NCBI RefSeq assembly: GCF_024298885.1
Contig: NZ_CP101166.1
Location: forward strand, 682,001-746,000
DNA from: Haloglomus halophilum
Lineage (GTDB): Archaea > Halobacteriota > Halobacteria > Halobacteriales > Haloarculaceae
Direction of reading: 5' to 3'
DNA: 64,000 bases
Shown: positions 33,727-42,031 of the stretch, in pieces
Position numbering within the stretch: the first letter of the stretch is position 1
Layout: each line of letters opens with the position of its first letter
Notes under the pieces: model-generated
Told to the model about the DNA's origin: nothing
The model's database searches: none
What the model saw: the letters and a program-made list of their open reading frames with translations, nothing else
Position numbers and translations under genes: made by a program

Positions 33727-34300
33727 CCTCGAACACCTCGCGGATGTTGTCGAGTTCCGCGAAGCGGTCGGCGTCCTCGGCGGCACCCTCCCAGACCGGG
33801 CGCGCGACCAGCAGCGGGGCGTTCGTCCGTGCGGCCAGCGCCAGCGAGTCGCTCGGGCGGGCATCGACGGTCACGTCGTCGCGGGGCGTGTTGAGCCACA
33901 GCGTCGCGAAGAAGGTCCCCTCCTCCAGGTTCGAGACGGCCACGCGGTCGACACGGCCACCCAGTTCCTCGACGATGTCCAGGGTGAGGTCGTGGGTCAT
34001 GGGGCGCCCGATGTCCTCGGCCTCCATCCCGCGGACGATGCTGCGGGCCTCCTCGAAGCCGATGAAGATGGGGAGCACCTCGCCCTCGAGCGGGCCCTCC
34101 GGGCCGCCCGCGCTATCGACCCCGTCCTCGCGGGCATCGCCCGCTGCGGTGCCGTCCTCCTCGACCGCGAGCAGGACGACCGGAACCGGGCCGTTCGGGG
34201 TGCCCGCGACCCGCACCGAGTCGATGCGTGCGGGGAGGCCCTCGGTCACGTCGGCGTCGGCATCGGTGTCCTCGCCGTCGCCGGAGACGTCCGTGTTCAT
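33716..34300 (-). CDS. Bifunctional nuclease (BFN/DUF151) family protein, copy 2
   Basis: A 194-residue paralogue of 18453-18929: VPVVLLAVEED, LPIFIGFEEARSIVRGMEA, THDLTLDIVEELGGRVDRVAV, GTFFATLWL and DARPSDSLALAART. An acidic insert (about 45-65) separates the first two strands. Overlaps hisE downstream. The pairing with hisE may reflect translation coupling only. Confidence 0.83.
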   Translation of the reverse strand: MNTDVSGDGEDTDADADVTEGLPARIDSVRVAGTPNGPVPVVLLAVEEDGTAAGDAREDGVDSAGGPEGPLEGEVLPIFIGFEEARSIVRGMEAEDIGRPMTHDLTLDIVEELGGRVDRVAVSNLEEGTFFATLWLNTPRDDVTVDARPSDSLALAARTNAPLLVARPVWEGAAEDADRFAELDNIREVFEDEE

Positions 34301-34378
34301 ACAGTGACGAGGCGGCCGCGGCGGAAAAGGCTATCTCGTTGGGTCGCAGCGGGTGGCGCCGGCGCGTCCAGCGCCGAC

Positions 34379-34999
34379 TCAGTCGTCGGCCGCGGCCGCG
34401 TCGCGCTCGGCGGGCGTCCCCTCGAAGAACGCGAGGTCGTGGACCCGCGAGTCCTCGGTCAGTTCCGGGTGGAAGGCGGTCCCGACGACCGGACCGTCGC
34501 GCACGGCGACCGGGCGGCCGTCCCACGAGGCGAGCACCTCGACGCCCTCGCCGACGGACTCGATGGCCGGCGCGCGGATGAAGACGGCCGGGAACGGTGA
34601 GTCGAGCCCCTCGATGTCGAGCGGGGCCTGGAAGGAGTCGCGCTGGCGACCGAAGGCGTTGCGCTCGACGGTGGCGTCCACGAGGTCGAGCGTCGCCACA
34701 CGGTCGTCACCCGCGTCCCGGCTCAGAACGATGAGCCCGGCACACGTCGCGAGGACGGGCTTGCCGGCCGCGACGTGCTCGCTGATCTCCTCGTCGATGC
34801 CCTCCTCCGCGATGGTCTTCGAGATGGTCGTTGACTCGCCGCCGGGCATCAGGAGCGCGTCGCAGTCGGGGACCGTGCCGGCGTGACGGATCTCGTGGAC
34901 GACCGCGTCCTCGCCGTGGGCGGCCGCGGCCCGCTCGATGGCGTCGGCGTGTTCGGAGACGTCCCCCTGCACCGCGAGGACGCCGGCCGTGAGTGTCAT
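34379..34999 (-). CDS. pdxT: Pyridoxal 5'-phosphate synthase glutaminase subunit
   Basis: PdxT hydrolyses glutamine and channels ammonia to PdxS for PLP synthesis. The 206-residue class I glutaminase has AGVLAVQGDVSEH, the MPGGESTTIS oxyanion strand, the nucleophile Cys in LATCAGLIVL and the catalytic His-x-Glu in GTAFHPELTED. pdxS is not in the window. The ATG at 34999 starts at the conserved strand. Confidence 0.93.
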   Translation of the reverse strand: MTLTAGVLAVQGDVSEHADAIERAAAAHGEDAVVHEIRHAGTVPDCDALLMPGGESTTISKTIAEEGIDEEISEHVAAGKPVLATCAGLIVLSRDAGDDRVATLDLVDATVERNAFGRQRDSFQAPLDIEGLDSPFPAVFIRAPAIESVGEGVEVLASWDGRPVAVRDGPVVGTAFHPELTEDSRVHDLAFFEGTPAERDAAAADD

Positions 35000-35404
35000 G
35001 CGTAGGTGTAGCGGGCCGAGCGACAAAACGGCCGCGCTCTGGGAGACGCCGATGTCGTCGAGGCACCAGCGTCGCCCTCCGGGACGCGAGAGCTATCGCT
35101 GACACCAGGTCACACCGAGTTCGGTCGTCGCGCGAATCGACCCTCGAGGCGGAGCGTACATCGCCGCCAACTGAGCGAGTCACTCGCCGCACTCGTTTCC
35201 GAGCAATCCGAGATATAATACCCTGGAAAACAGAGCCACATGTCATGAGAGCGCTACCCCGTAACGATCGCAGGACGACACGAGGATACGAAGACGTAAC
35301 CGCCGATGGCGAGACCGGCACGGCGCATATTGCAGGACTGAACCGAGACGAGACACGGGGCGAGGGGCGACGGCTGTCACCCGGCACACAAGGAGTCCGT
35401 CGCC
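35000..35404. promoter_or_regulatory. Gene-poor region with strong TATA box and possible long leader
   Basis: A TATA-like ATATAATA at 35213-35220 is 25 bases before an ATG at 35245. A 56-codon open frame from that ATG (35245-35415) overlaps the downstream transporter start. Its Arg-rich composition is unremarkable, so the stretch is more likely a 160-base leader than a gene. Nothing else is recognisable. Confidence 0.4.
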
Positions 35405-36568
35405 ATGATGGATGAGAGGGAGTTCGACCGGTCACGGGTCCTCTGGTGGGCCCTCACTGCCGCCCTCGTCGGAGCGCTCGGGCTGCTGGTGTACTCGTAT
35501 ATCGGGACGTTCGTCCTCGCGATATTCATCTACTACGCTGCCCGGCCCGTCTACCGCCGGTTGCGGCTCGTCGTCGACAGCTCCGGGCTCGCCGCGGCGG
35601 GCGCGCTGTTCGCGTTCGAACTCCCGTTTCTCGCGATAGCCGGGTACCTCCTGTTCCTCGCCGTCAGGGAACTCGAGCAGTACGCTGGCTCGGGCGCCGA
35701 ACTCGTCGCCTGGTTCCTGCCGATCCCCCCTGCAGAGATAAAACGGGCGATCGCCGACCCGAGGGCGTACGCTTCGTCGTTCGACGTCGCATCGCTCACC
35801 GAGATTATCAGTACTGGAGGGGACGTGTTGGGGCCGGTCACGACGTTCTTCCTGCATCTCACGCTGGCCGTCGCCCTCGCGTTCTACCTGCTCCGGGACG
35901 GTGGCCGCATCGCGGACTGGTTCCGTGACGAGGTGGGGGAGGATTCGGCACTGTGGCTCTATGCGTCGCTCGTCGATCGCGACTTCCAGGTGGTGTATTT
36001 CGGGAACGTCCGTACCGTCGTCGTCGTCGCGCTGCTCGCCCTGGGCATCTACAACGGGCTCAACGTGGTCGCCCCGCCGGGGCTGAAGATCCCCATCCCC
36101 AACGTCCTCGCCCTCCTGACGGGCGCGGCGACGCTCATCCCCATCGTCGTGGGGAAGGTCGTGTACGTCCCGATGGCGGTGTATCTCGGGGTGAAAGCGG
36201 CCGAGTCGGACCCACAGACGCTCTGGTTCCCCATCGCCGTGGCCATCGTGGCACTGCTCGTCCTCGACCTGTTCCCGATCATGGTCATCCGGCCGTTCTT
36301 CGCCGGCCAGAGCACCCACAGGGGGGCGATGATGTTCTCCTACATCTTCGGTGGGCTGCTTTTCAGCTGGTACGGTGTCTTCCTCGGGCCGCTAGTGCTG
36401 ATCGCGACCATCCATCTCGTCCGCGTGGGGCTCTCGGAACTCGCCCATGGCGACCGTATCACCCCGGAGGTGACGACCGCTCACGGGCTCGGCTCGATGC
36501 CACGACCCGGCGATGAACCACCAGATGAGGCGGTGTCCGGGGACGCTGACGCCGCTGCCGAGGAGTAA
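35405..36568 (+). CDS. AI-2E family transporter
   Basis: A 387-residue membrane protein of the AI-2E/PerM family with about eight helices. Paired N-terminal helices end in YYAARPVYRRL. A cytoplasmic segment runs through about 90-135, and the C-terminal half has NVLALLTGAATLIPIVVGKVVYVP and HRGAMMFSYIFGGLLFSWYGVFLGPL. The family exports small molecules or ions; haloarchaeal substrates are unknown. ATG-ATG at 35405 and 35408 are both possible. Confidence 0.83.
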   Translation: MMDEREFDRSRVLWWALTAALVGALGLLVYSYIGTFVLAIFIYYAARPVYRRLRLVVDSSGLAAAGALFAFELPFLAIAGYLLFLAVRELEQYAGSGAELVAWFLPIPPAEIKRAIADPRAYASSFDVASLTEIISTGGDVLGPVTTFFLHLTLAVALAFYLLRDGGRIADWFRDEVGEDSALWLYASLVDRDFQVVYFGNVRTVVVVALLALGIYNGLNVVAPPGLKIPIPNVLALLTGAATLIPIVVGKVVYVPMAVYLGVKAAESDPQTLWFPIAVAIVALLVLDLFPIMVIRPFFAGQSTHRGAMMFSYIFGGLLFSWYGVFLGPLVLIATIHLVRVGLSELAHGDRITPEVTTAHGLGSMPRPGDEPPDEAVSGDADAAAEE

Positions 36569-36652
36569 CCTCCCACGGGGCAGACTCACACCCCGTCGAG
36601 ACGACGCTCCGGGTAGTCACGCTCTTGTCCCTCCACACGATACGTCCCTCCA

Positions 36653-38380
36653 ATGAAGGACCCCGCCGACCTCGACGTGACGCTGGTCGACGGCTACGTC
36701 GACGAGCCGGCCCACTTCGGCGTGCCCCCCTACATCTCGACGTATCCGCGGTACACGGCGGGCGCGCTGGTCGACGCCGGGGTTCCGGAGGCGAACATCA
36801 CCTACCACACCATCGACGCGCTACGCGAGGAGCGCTCGCGCTGGCACGACGTGGTCGACGCCGACCTGATGATCTACATCGGCGGGATGACCGTGCCCGG
36901 CAAGTACGTGGGCGGCACGCCCGCCGAGCCCGACGAGGTGCGCGAACTCGCCTGGAACGCCGAGGGGACGAGCCTCATCGGCGGCCCCGTCCGGTTCGGC
37001 GTCGGCGAGGCCAACGAGGGCGCCACCGAGACCGCCCGCGACGACCTCGACTTCGACTTCCTCGCGATGGCCGACATCGAAGCCGCGGCGTACGACCTCG
37101 CGCACGGCGGCATGGAGGGGTTCGAGAACCGTTACCGCTCGAACGAGGAGATCGGCCGGTGGGCCCAGAAGGGTGCGTTCGTCGTCGAGCAGCATCCCAA
37201 CCACCCGGACTACATCATCGCCGAACTCGAAACGTCGCGGGGCTGTCCCTACCGCTGTTCGTTCTGCACGGAACCGATGTACGGCGACCCGTCGTTCCGC
37301 ACGGTCGACACGGTGACGGGCGAGGTGGAGGCCCTCTACGAGCACGGCATCACGGACTTCCGGCTTGGACGGCAGGCCGACATCCTCGCGTACGGGGGCG
37401 ACGGCGAGAAGCCCAACCCCGAGGCGCTGCGCGAGCTGTACGGCGGCATCCGCGAGGTGGCGCCCGACCTCGACACGCTCCACCTCGACAACATGAACCC
37501 CATCACGGTCGTCGAGTGGCCGGAGAAGGCCCGCGAGGGCATCGAAATCATCGCCGAACACAACACGCCCGGCGACACCGCGGCGTTCGGGCTCGAGTCG
37601 GCGGACCCCCTCGTGCAGGAGGAGAACAACCTGAACGTCACCGCCGACGAGTGCTTCCGGGCGGTGGAGATCGTCAACGAGGCGGCGGGCTGGCGACCGG
37701 GCGGCGACCGCGACTCCGCGCCGAATCACGGCCCCGACGCCGCGCGTCGGCTCCCCAAACTCCTGCCGGGCATCAACCTGCTGCACGGGCTGAAGGGCGA
37801 GCGGATGGAGACCTACGAGCACAACAAACGGTTCCTCCAGCGCGTGATGGACGCGGGGCTGATGCTCCGGCGGGTGAACATCCGGCAGGTGATGGCGTTC
37901 GAGGGCACCGAGATGGCCGAGACGGGTGCGTCGGTCGCGCACGCCCACAAGGAGCAGTTCCAGCAGTACAAGTCGGAGATCCGCGAGACGGTCGACAACC
38001 CGATGCTCCAGCGGGTAGCGCCGCCCGGGACCGTCCTGCCGGACGTGCATCTGGAGTACCACCAGGACGGGCGGACGTTCGGCCGGCAGCTGGGGACCTA
38101 CCCGCTGCTGGTGGCGATTCCGGGCGAGCGCGAGCTGGGGCGGACGCTCGACGTGGCCATCACGGACCACGGCTACCGCTCCGTGACGGGGGTGCCGCAC
38201 CCGCTGGACGTGAACAGCGCGACGATGGACGAGCTGACGGCGATTCCGGGTATCGGCAAGCAGCGCGCGGGCGACATCGTCGTCAACCGGCCGTACGCAG
38301 CGACGAACGAGGTGTCGAGTTCGGAGGAGGTCGACCTGACGCGGTTCCTCGACGCCACCGAACCGGGGTCGGCCGATTGA
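36653..38380 (+). CDS. Radical SAM protein with C-terminal helix-hairpin-helix (COG1031-like)
   Basis: A 575-residue protein. The N-terminal 190 residues are a B12-binding-like Rossmann region (VTLVDGYVDEP, DADLMIYIGGMTVPGKYVGG). The radical SAM cluster motif is Cys198, Cys202, Cys205 (RGCPYRCSFCTEP). The C-terminal HhH is PLDVNSATMDELTAIPGIGKQRAGDIV, as in DNA/RNA-binding proteins. This architecture is archaeal and of unproved function; nucleic acid modification is a fair inference. It is flanked by unrelated genes. Confidence 0.85.
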   Translation: MKDPADLDVTLVDGYVDEPAHFGVPPYISTYPRYTAGALVDAGVPEANITYHTIDALREERSRWHDVVDADLMIYIGGMTVPGKYVGGTPAEPDEVRELAWNAEGTSLIGGPVRFGVGEANEGATETARDDLDFDFLAMADIEAAAYDLAHGGMEGFENRYRSNEEIGRWAQKGAFVVEQHPNHPDYIIAELETSRGCPYRCSFCTEPMYGDPSFRTVDTVTGEVEALYEHGITDFRLGRQADILAYGGDGEKPNPEALRELYGGIREVAPDLDTLHLDNMNPITVVEWPEKAREGIEIIAEHNTPGDTAAFGLESADPLVQEENNLNVTADECFRAVEIVNEAAGWRPGGDRDSAPNHGPDAARRLPKLLPGINLLHGLKGERMETYEHNKRFLQRVMDAGLMLRRVNIRQVMAFEGTEMAETGASVAHAHKEQFQQYKSEIRETVDNPMLQRVAPPGTVLPDVHLEYHQDGRTFGRQLGTYPLLVAIPGERELGRTLDVAITDHGYRSVTGVPHPLDVNSATMDELTAIPGIGKQRAGDIVVNRPYAATNEVSSSEEVDLTRFLDATEPGSAD

Positions 38381-38517
38381 ACCGTTCAGCTGGAGCGTCG
38401 GGCAGGAGTCGGCGGAAGCGCGGAACGCCCCGAAACGGCCGCCCGGAACGGTTAGGACCGAGCTAAGGGATGCCACGGAGAGGAAGGCTCTTAGGGCGCC
38501 ACACAAACCCACGAGCA

Positions 38518-40338
38518 ATGAGTGTCGAGGTGAGCGTCGTCCTCCCCGCGTACAACGAGGAGGATACGATCGAACACACGGTCGAGAGGACCCTGGAGAC
38601 GCTCGCCTCGTTCCTCCCGGCGAACGCGTTCGAGGTCATCGTGGCCGAGGACGGCTGCGAGGACCGTACGCCCGACATCGCCTCGCGGATGGCCGAGGCG
38701 GACAGCCGCGTCCGACACTTCCACAGCGACGAGCGGCTGGGTCGCGGCGGGGCCCTCGAACGCGCGTTCCGCGCCGCCGACGGCGAGACGCTGGTCTACT
38801 TCGACACGGACCTGGCGACGGACATGCGCCACCTCGAGGAGCTGGTCGAGAGCATCCGCTCCGAGGGGTACGACGTGGCCACGGGCTCGCGGCGGATGCC
38901 CGGCGAGAAGCAGGACCGCGAGCCCGAGCGCGGGGTCGCCTCCACCGGGTTCAACTCCCTCGTCCGGCTCTTCCTCCGGTCGGACCTGTACGACCACCAG
39001 TGCGGGTTCAAGGCGTTCGACCGCACGGCGCTGTTCGACCTGCTGGACGACGTTGAGGACGAGCACTGGTTCTGGGACACGGAGGTGCTGGTGCGGGCCC
39101 AGCGGGGCGGCTACCGGGTGAAGGAGTTCCCCGTCGACTGGACGCCGAAGGGGGACACGAAGGTCGACCTCGTCCGGGACGTGTTCGGGATGGGGAGCCA
39201 GATTCTCCGGGTCTGGTGGGAGTTCGCGGTCGCCCCACGGGTCACCCGCCGCGTCACGGTCGCCGTCGGGACGCTGCTGGTCCTCGCGGCGGTCGCGCTG
39301 ATGACCGTCTACCTCGACCCCTCGACGGTCCTGCAACGTATCTCCGAGGCCGACCCGCAGCTGGTGGGGGTCGCGGCCATCGTCTACGCACTGTCGTGGC
39401 CGCTCAGGGGGGCGCGCTACCGCGATATCCTCGAGGAGCTCGGCTATCACGGGTCCGTCGGATTCCTCACCGGCGCGGTGTTCATCTCGCAGACCGGGAA
39501 CCTCGTGTTCCCCGCGCGTGCGGGTGATGCCGTCCGCGCGTACGTGGTGAAGACGCGCCGGGCCGTCCCGTACCCGACCGGATTCGCCTCGCTCGCCGTC
39601 GAGCGGGTGTTCGACCTGCTGACCATCGCCGGACTCGCGGGGACCGTCCTCGTCCTGTTCGCCCTCGCGGGACTCGACCCGACGAGCGCGGCGTCCGGTG
39701 ATGTCTCACAGAGCGGGCAGACGGCACTCGTCGTGGCGGCCGGTGTCGGCGCCGCGGCGATCCTGGCGGTCGTGGCCATCGTCGCCTCCGCGCGCTCGGA
39801 CCGGAACCTGGTCCGGCGAGCGGTGCGCGCGGTCAGTACGGACTCGTACGCCGACTGGCTGGCCGGCATCATCGAGCAGTTCGTCGGCGACGTCCAGCAG
39901 GTCGCCGGGAACCGGGCAGCGTTCGCCCGTGTCGGCGCGAGCAGCGTCGCCATCTGGTCGCTGGACGTGGTGACGGCGCTGCTGGTGTTCGCCGCGTTCG
40001 AACCCGCGCTGGTCGCCGCGAGCCCGATGCTCGTCGTCGCGGTCGGCTTCTTCGCGGTCAGCGTCGGGAACCTCGCGAAGGTGCTTCCGCTGTCGCCGGG
40101 GGGCGTCGGCCTGTACGAGGGGGCGTTCACCCTACTCGTCGTCGGGCTCACGCCCGTCAGCGCTGGTACGGCGCTGGGCATCGCCATCGTCGACCACGCC
40201 GTGAAGAACGTCGTGACGCTCGTGGGGGGTATCGGCTCGACCCTCCTCCTCAACGTTTCGCTCACCACGGCCGTCGAGGAGTCCGCGGAGGTCAAGGCCG
40301 ACGGCGGGGACGAAGCCGATACCGACGGACCGGACTGA
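38518..40338 (+). CDS. AglD-like glycosyltransferase (GT2 plus flippase-like membrane domain)
   Basis: A 606-residue protein. Residues 1-240 are a GT2 dolichyl-phosphate sugar synthase: VSVVLPAYNEEDTIEHTV, VIVAEDGCEDRTPDIA, VYFDTDLATDM and GFKAFDRTALFDLL. The rest has eight to nine helices of the lysyl-PG synthase-like/flippase type, including GNLVFPARAGDAVRAYVVK and LPLSPGGVGLYEGA. Same layout as Haloferax AglD, which adds the last sugar of the S-layer N-glycan. The ATG at 38518 follows a CTCTTAGGG box. It is not in an agl cluster here. Confidence 0.85.
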   Translation: MSVEVSVVLPAYNEEDTIEHTVERTLETLASFLPANAFEVIVAEDGCEDRTPDIASRMAEADSRVRHFHSDERLGRGGALERAFRAADGETLVYFDTDLATDMRHLEELVESIRSEGYDVATGSRRMPGEKQDREPERGVASTGFNSLVRLFLRSDLYDHQCGFKAFDRTALFDLLDDVEDEHWFWDTEVLVRAQRGGYRVKEFPVDWTPKGDTKVDLVRDVFGMGSQILRVWWEFAVAPRVTRRVTVAVGTLLVLAAVALMTVYLDPSTVLQRISEADPQLVGVAAIVYALSWPLRGARYRDILEELGYHGSVGFLTGAVFISQTGNLVFPARAGDAVRAYVVKTRRAVPYPTGFASLAVERVFDLLTIAGLAGTVLVLFALAGLDPTSAASGDVSQSGQTALVVAAGVGAAAILAVVAIVASARSDRNLVRRAVRAVSTDSYADWLAGIIEQFVGDVQQVAGNRAAFARVGASSVAIWSLDVVTALLVFAAFEPALVAASPMLVVAVGFFAVSVGNLAKVLPLSPGGVGLYEGAFTLLVVGLTPVSAGTALGIAIVDHAVKNVVTLVGGIGSTLLLNVSLTTAVEESAEVKADGGDEADTDGPD

Positions 40339-40672
40339 CGACCGGAACGAACCGACAGAACTGACCGTCCGTCGGAATACTGTCCCGTCAGTCAGTCGTA
40401 TGGAACGTGTTATTCTGATTGACACCGGCGCGTGACGGCTCGACGACGGTGGTGTTCGCTACCATCGAATGGTCCCACCCGTGTATCATGCCGTTCTTTC
40501 CGGTTCCATATACCATCCTGTGGAATCAGTCGGTAATCACGTTCCAGACGGTACAGGACATCATCATGACAGATTCCGAAGTAACTCGACACTACTAAAT
40601 ACGAGTTTTTTGTAGTAACGGGGGACAACAGGGCGGCCGGGCGTCTGCTCGACCGTCGCAACGTATCAACCA
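40339..40672. promoter_or_regulatory. tfb upstream region
   Basis: No gene is seen. A TATA-like ACTAAATA at 40594-40601 is followed by a T-rich hexamer and lies about 75 bases before the tfb ATG, predicting a 5' leader of about 50 bases. ACTAC at 40591-40595 is complementary to GTAGT at 40612-40616, bracketing the box. Confidence 0.45.
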
Positions 40673-41638
40673 ATGAGCGAACGAATCAGCACCCGCGAGT
40701 GGGACCCGACCGAGACGGAAGCCGAGGAGAGCGACGAGAAACACGGCTGCCCAGAGTGTGGCGGCGATATCGCGAACGACACGGAGCATGGGGAGGTCGT
40801 CTGCCAGGACTGTGGCCTCGTGGTCGACGAGGACAACATCGACCGCGGGCCCGAGTGGCGCGCGTTCGACGCCCAGGAGAAAGACGAGAAGAGCCGCGTC
40901 GGCGCCCCGACGACCAATATGATGCACGACAAGGGGCTCTCGACCAACATCGACTGGCGCGACAAGGACGCCTACGGCAACAGCCTGTCGAGCAAGCAGC
41001 GCCAGAAGATGCAGCGCCTGCGCAAGTGGAACGAGCGGTTCCGCACGCGCGACTCCAAGGAGCGCAACCTCAAGCAGGCCCTCGGCGAGATCGACCGGAT
41101 GGCCTCCGCGCTCGGCCTCCCGGACAACGTCCGCGAGACCGCCTCCGTCATCTACCGGCGCGCGCTCGACGAGAACCTCCTCCCCGGCCGCTCCATCGAG
41201 GGGGTCTCCACCAGCGCGCTGTACGCCGCCGCACGACAGGCCGGCGTTCCGCGTTCGCTGGACGAGGTCGCCGGCGTCTGCCGCGTCGACAAGGACGAGA
41301 TCGCCCGCACCTACCGCTACGTCGCCCGCGAGCTGGGGCTGGAGATCGCCCCCGCGGACCCGGAGAGCTACGTGCCCCGGTTCGCCTCCGACCTCGAACT
41401 CAGCGAGGAAGCCGCGGGGCGGGCGCGCGAACTGCTCTCGAACGCGAAGGAGGCCGGCATCCACTCCGGGAAGTCCCCGGTCGGGCTGGCGGCCGCGGCG
41501 GTGTACGCCGCGTCGCTCCTGACGAACGAGAAGGTCACGCAGAGCGAGGTCGGTGAGGTCGCGGACATCTCCGAGGTCACCATCCGGAACCGGTACCACG
41601 AACTGCTCGAAGCCGAGCAGGGACTGGCGATGGCGTAA
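40673..41638 (+). CDS. tfb: Transcription initiation factor IIB
   Basis: A 321-residue TFB, which recruits RNA polymerase to TBP-bound promoters. The N-terminal zinc ribbon is CPECGGDI...VVCQDCG. The B-reader/linker runs VVDEDNIDRGPEWRAFDAQEKDEKSRVGAP. Two cyclin repeats follow (LKQALGEIDRMASALGLPDNVRETASVIYRRA and the second starting YVPRFASDLELSEEAAGRA). The final KVTQSEVGEVADISEVTIRNRYHELL is the BRE-reading helix-turn-helix. Haloarchaea carry several tfb genes. Confidence 0.96.
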   Translation: MSERISTREWDPTETEAEESDEKHGCPECGGDIANDTEHGEVVCQDCGLVVDEDNIDRGPEWRAFDAQEKDEKSRVGAPTTNMMHDKGLSTNIDWRDKDAYGNSLSSKQRQKMQRLRKWNERFRTRDSKERNLKQALGEIDRMASALGLPDNVRETASVIYRRALDENLLPGRSIEGVSTSALYAAARQAGVPRSLDEVAGVCRVDKDEIARTYRYVARELGLEIAPADPESYVPRFASDLELSEEAAGRARELLSNAKEAGIHSGKSPVGLAAAAVYAASLLTNEKVTQSEVGEVADISEVTIRNRYHELLEAEQGLAMA

Positions 41639-41785
41639 GAGTCAGAATACGCCCATATCTGAACTCCCTCGTATTTCCGCATATATTCTGGAGAATAATT
41701 CTCAGGTCCCGACCATAAATTTGTAATACGTCGCATAATCGGGATGGTCGCGATTTTCTCCTGACACCGACAGCGGAGATACCTA
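41639..41785. other. AT-rich gap downstream of tfb
   Basis: No gene. A short palindrome GAGAAT-A-ATTCTC at 41691-41703 and several AT runs lie just after tfb, and may serve in transcription termination. The following stretch is repeat family 2. Confidence 0.35.
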
Positions 41786-41977
41786 CGAAGCCCTCGCGCT
41801 CTCGCCCTTCGAGTCCGCCAGGACCGCAACTCGTCAGTCGGTAGTCGTCGGCCTCACACCTCCCCACCCGCCTGCGCTCCTCGCTCGCTTCGCTCGCTCC
41901 GCTGCTCGGCCCTCGCACGTGTAGCGGCGGCCGGCCCTCCGGGCACGGCCGCCAGCGCGCGCCTGTTCGACTGACGG
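41786..41977. repeat. Intergenic repeat family 2, copy 2
   Basis: Matches 7541-7665 in three ordered blocks (CGAAGCCCTCGCGCTCTCG, GCTGCTCGGCCCTCGCACG and GGCACGGCCGCCAGCGCGCG). The spacer between the first two blocks is longer here and contains a CGCTCGCTTCGCTCGC run. It occupies the gap immediately before the zim start. Confidence 0.6.
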
Positions 41978-42031
41978 GAGGGTGCGGCCCGGTTGGGAAA
42001 GCGTCTAGTCCCCCGCCACCGACGCCCGCAT

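Noticed and set aside
34993..35415. Possible 140-codon gene between pdxT and the AI-2E transporter
   Set aside because: The upstream part is Arg-rich shadow sequence with no start signal; only the last 56 codons follow a promoter, recorded as a leader or small frame.
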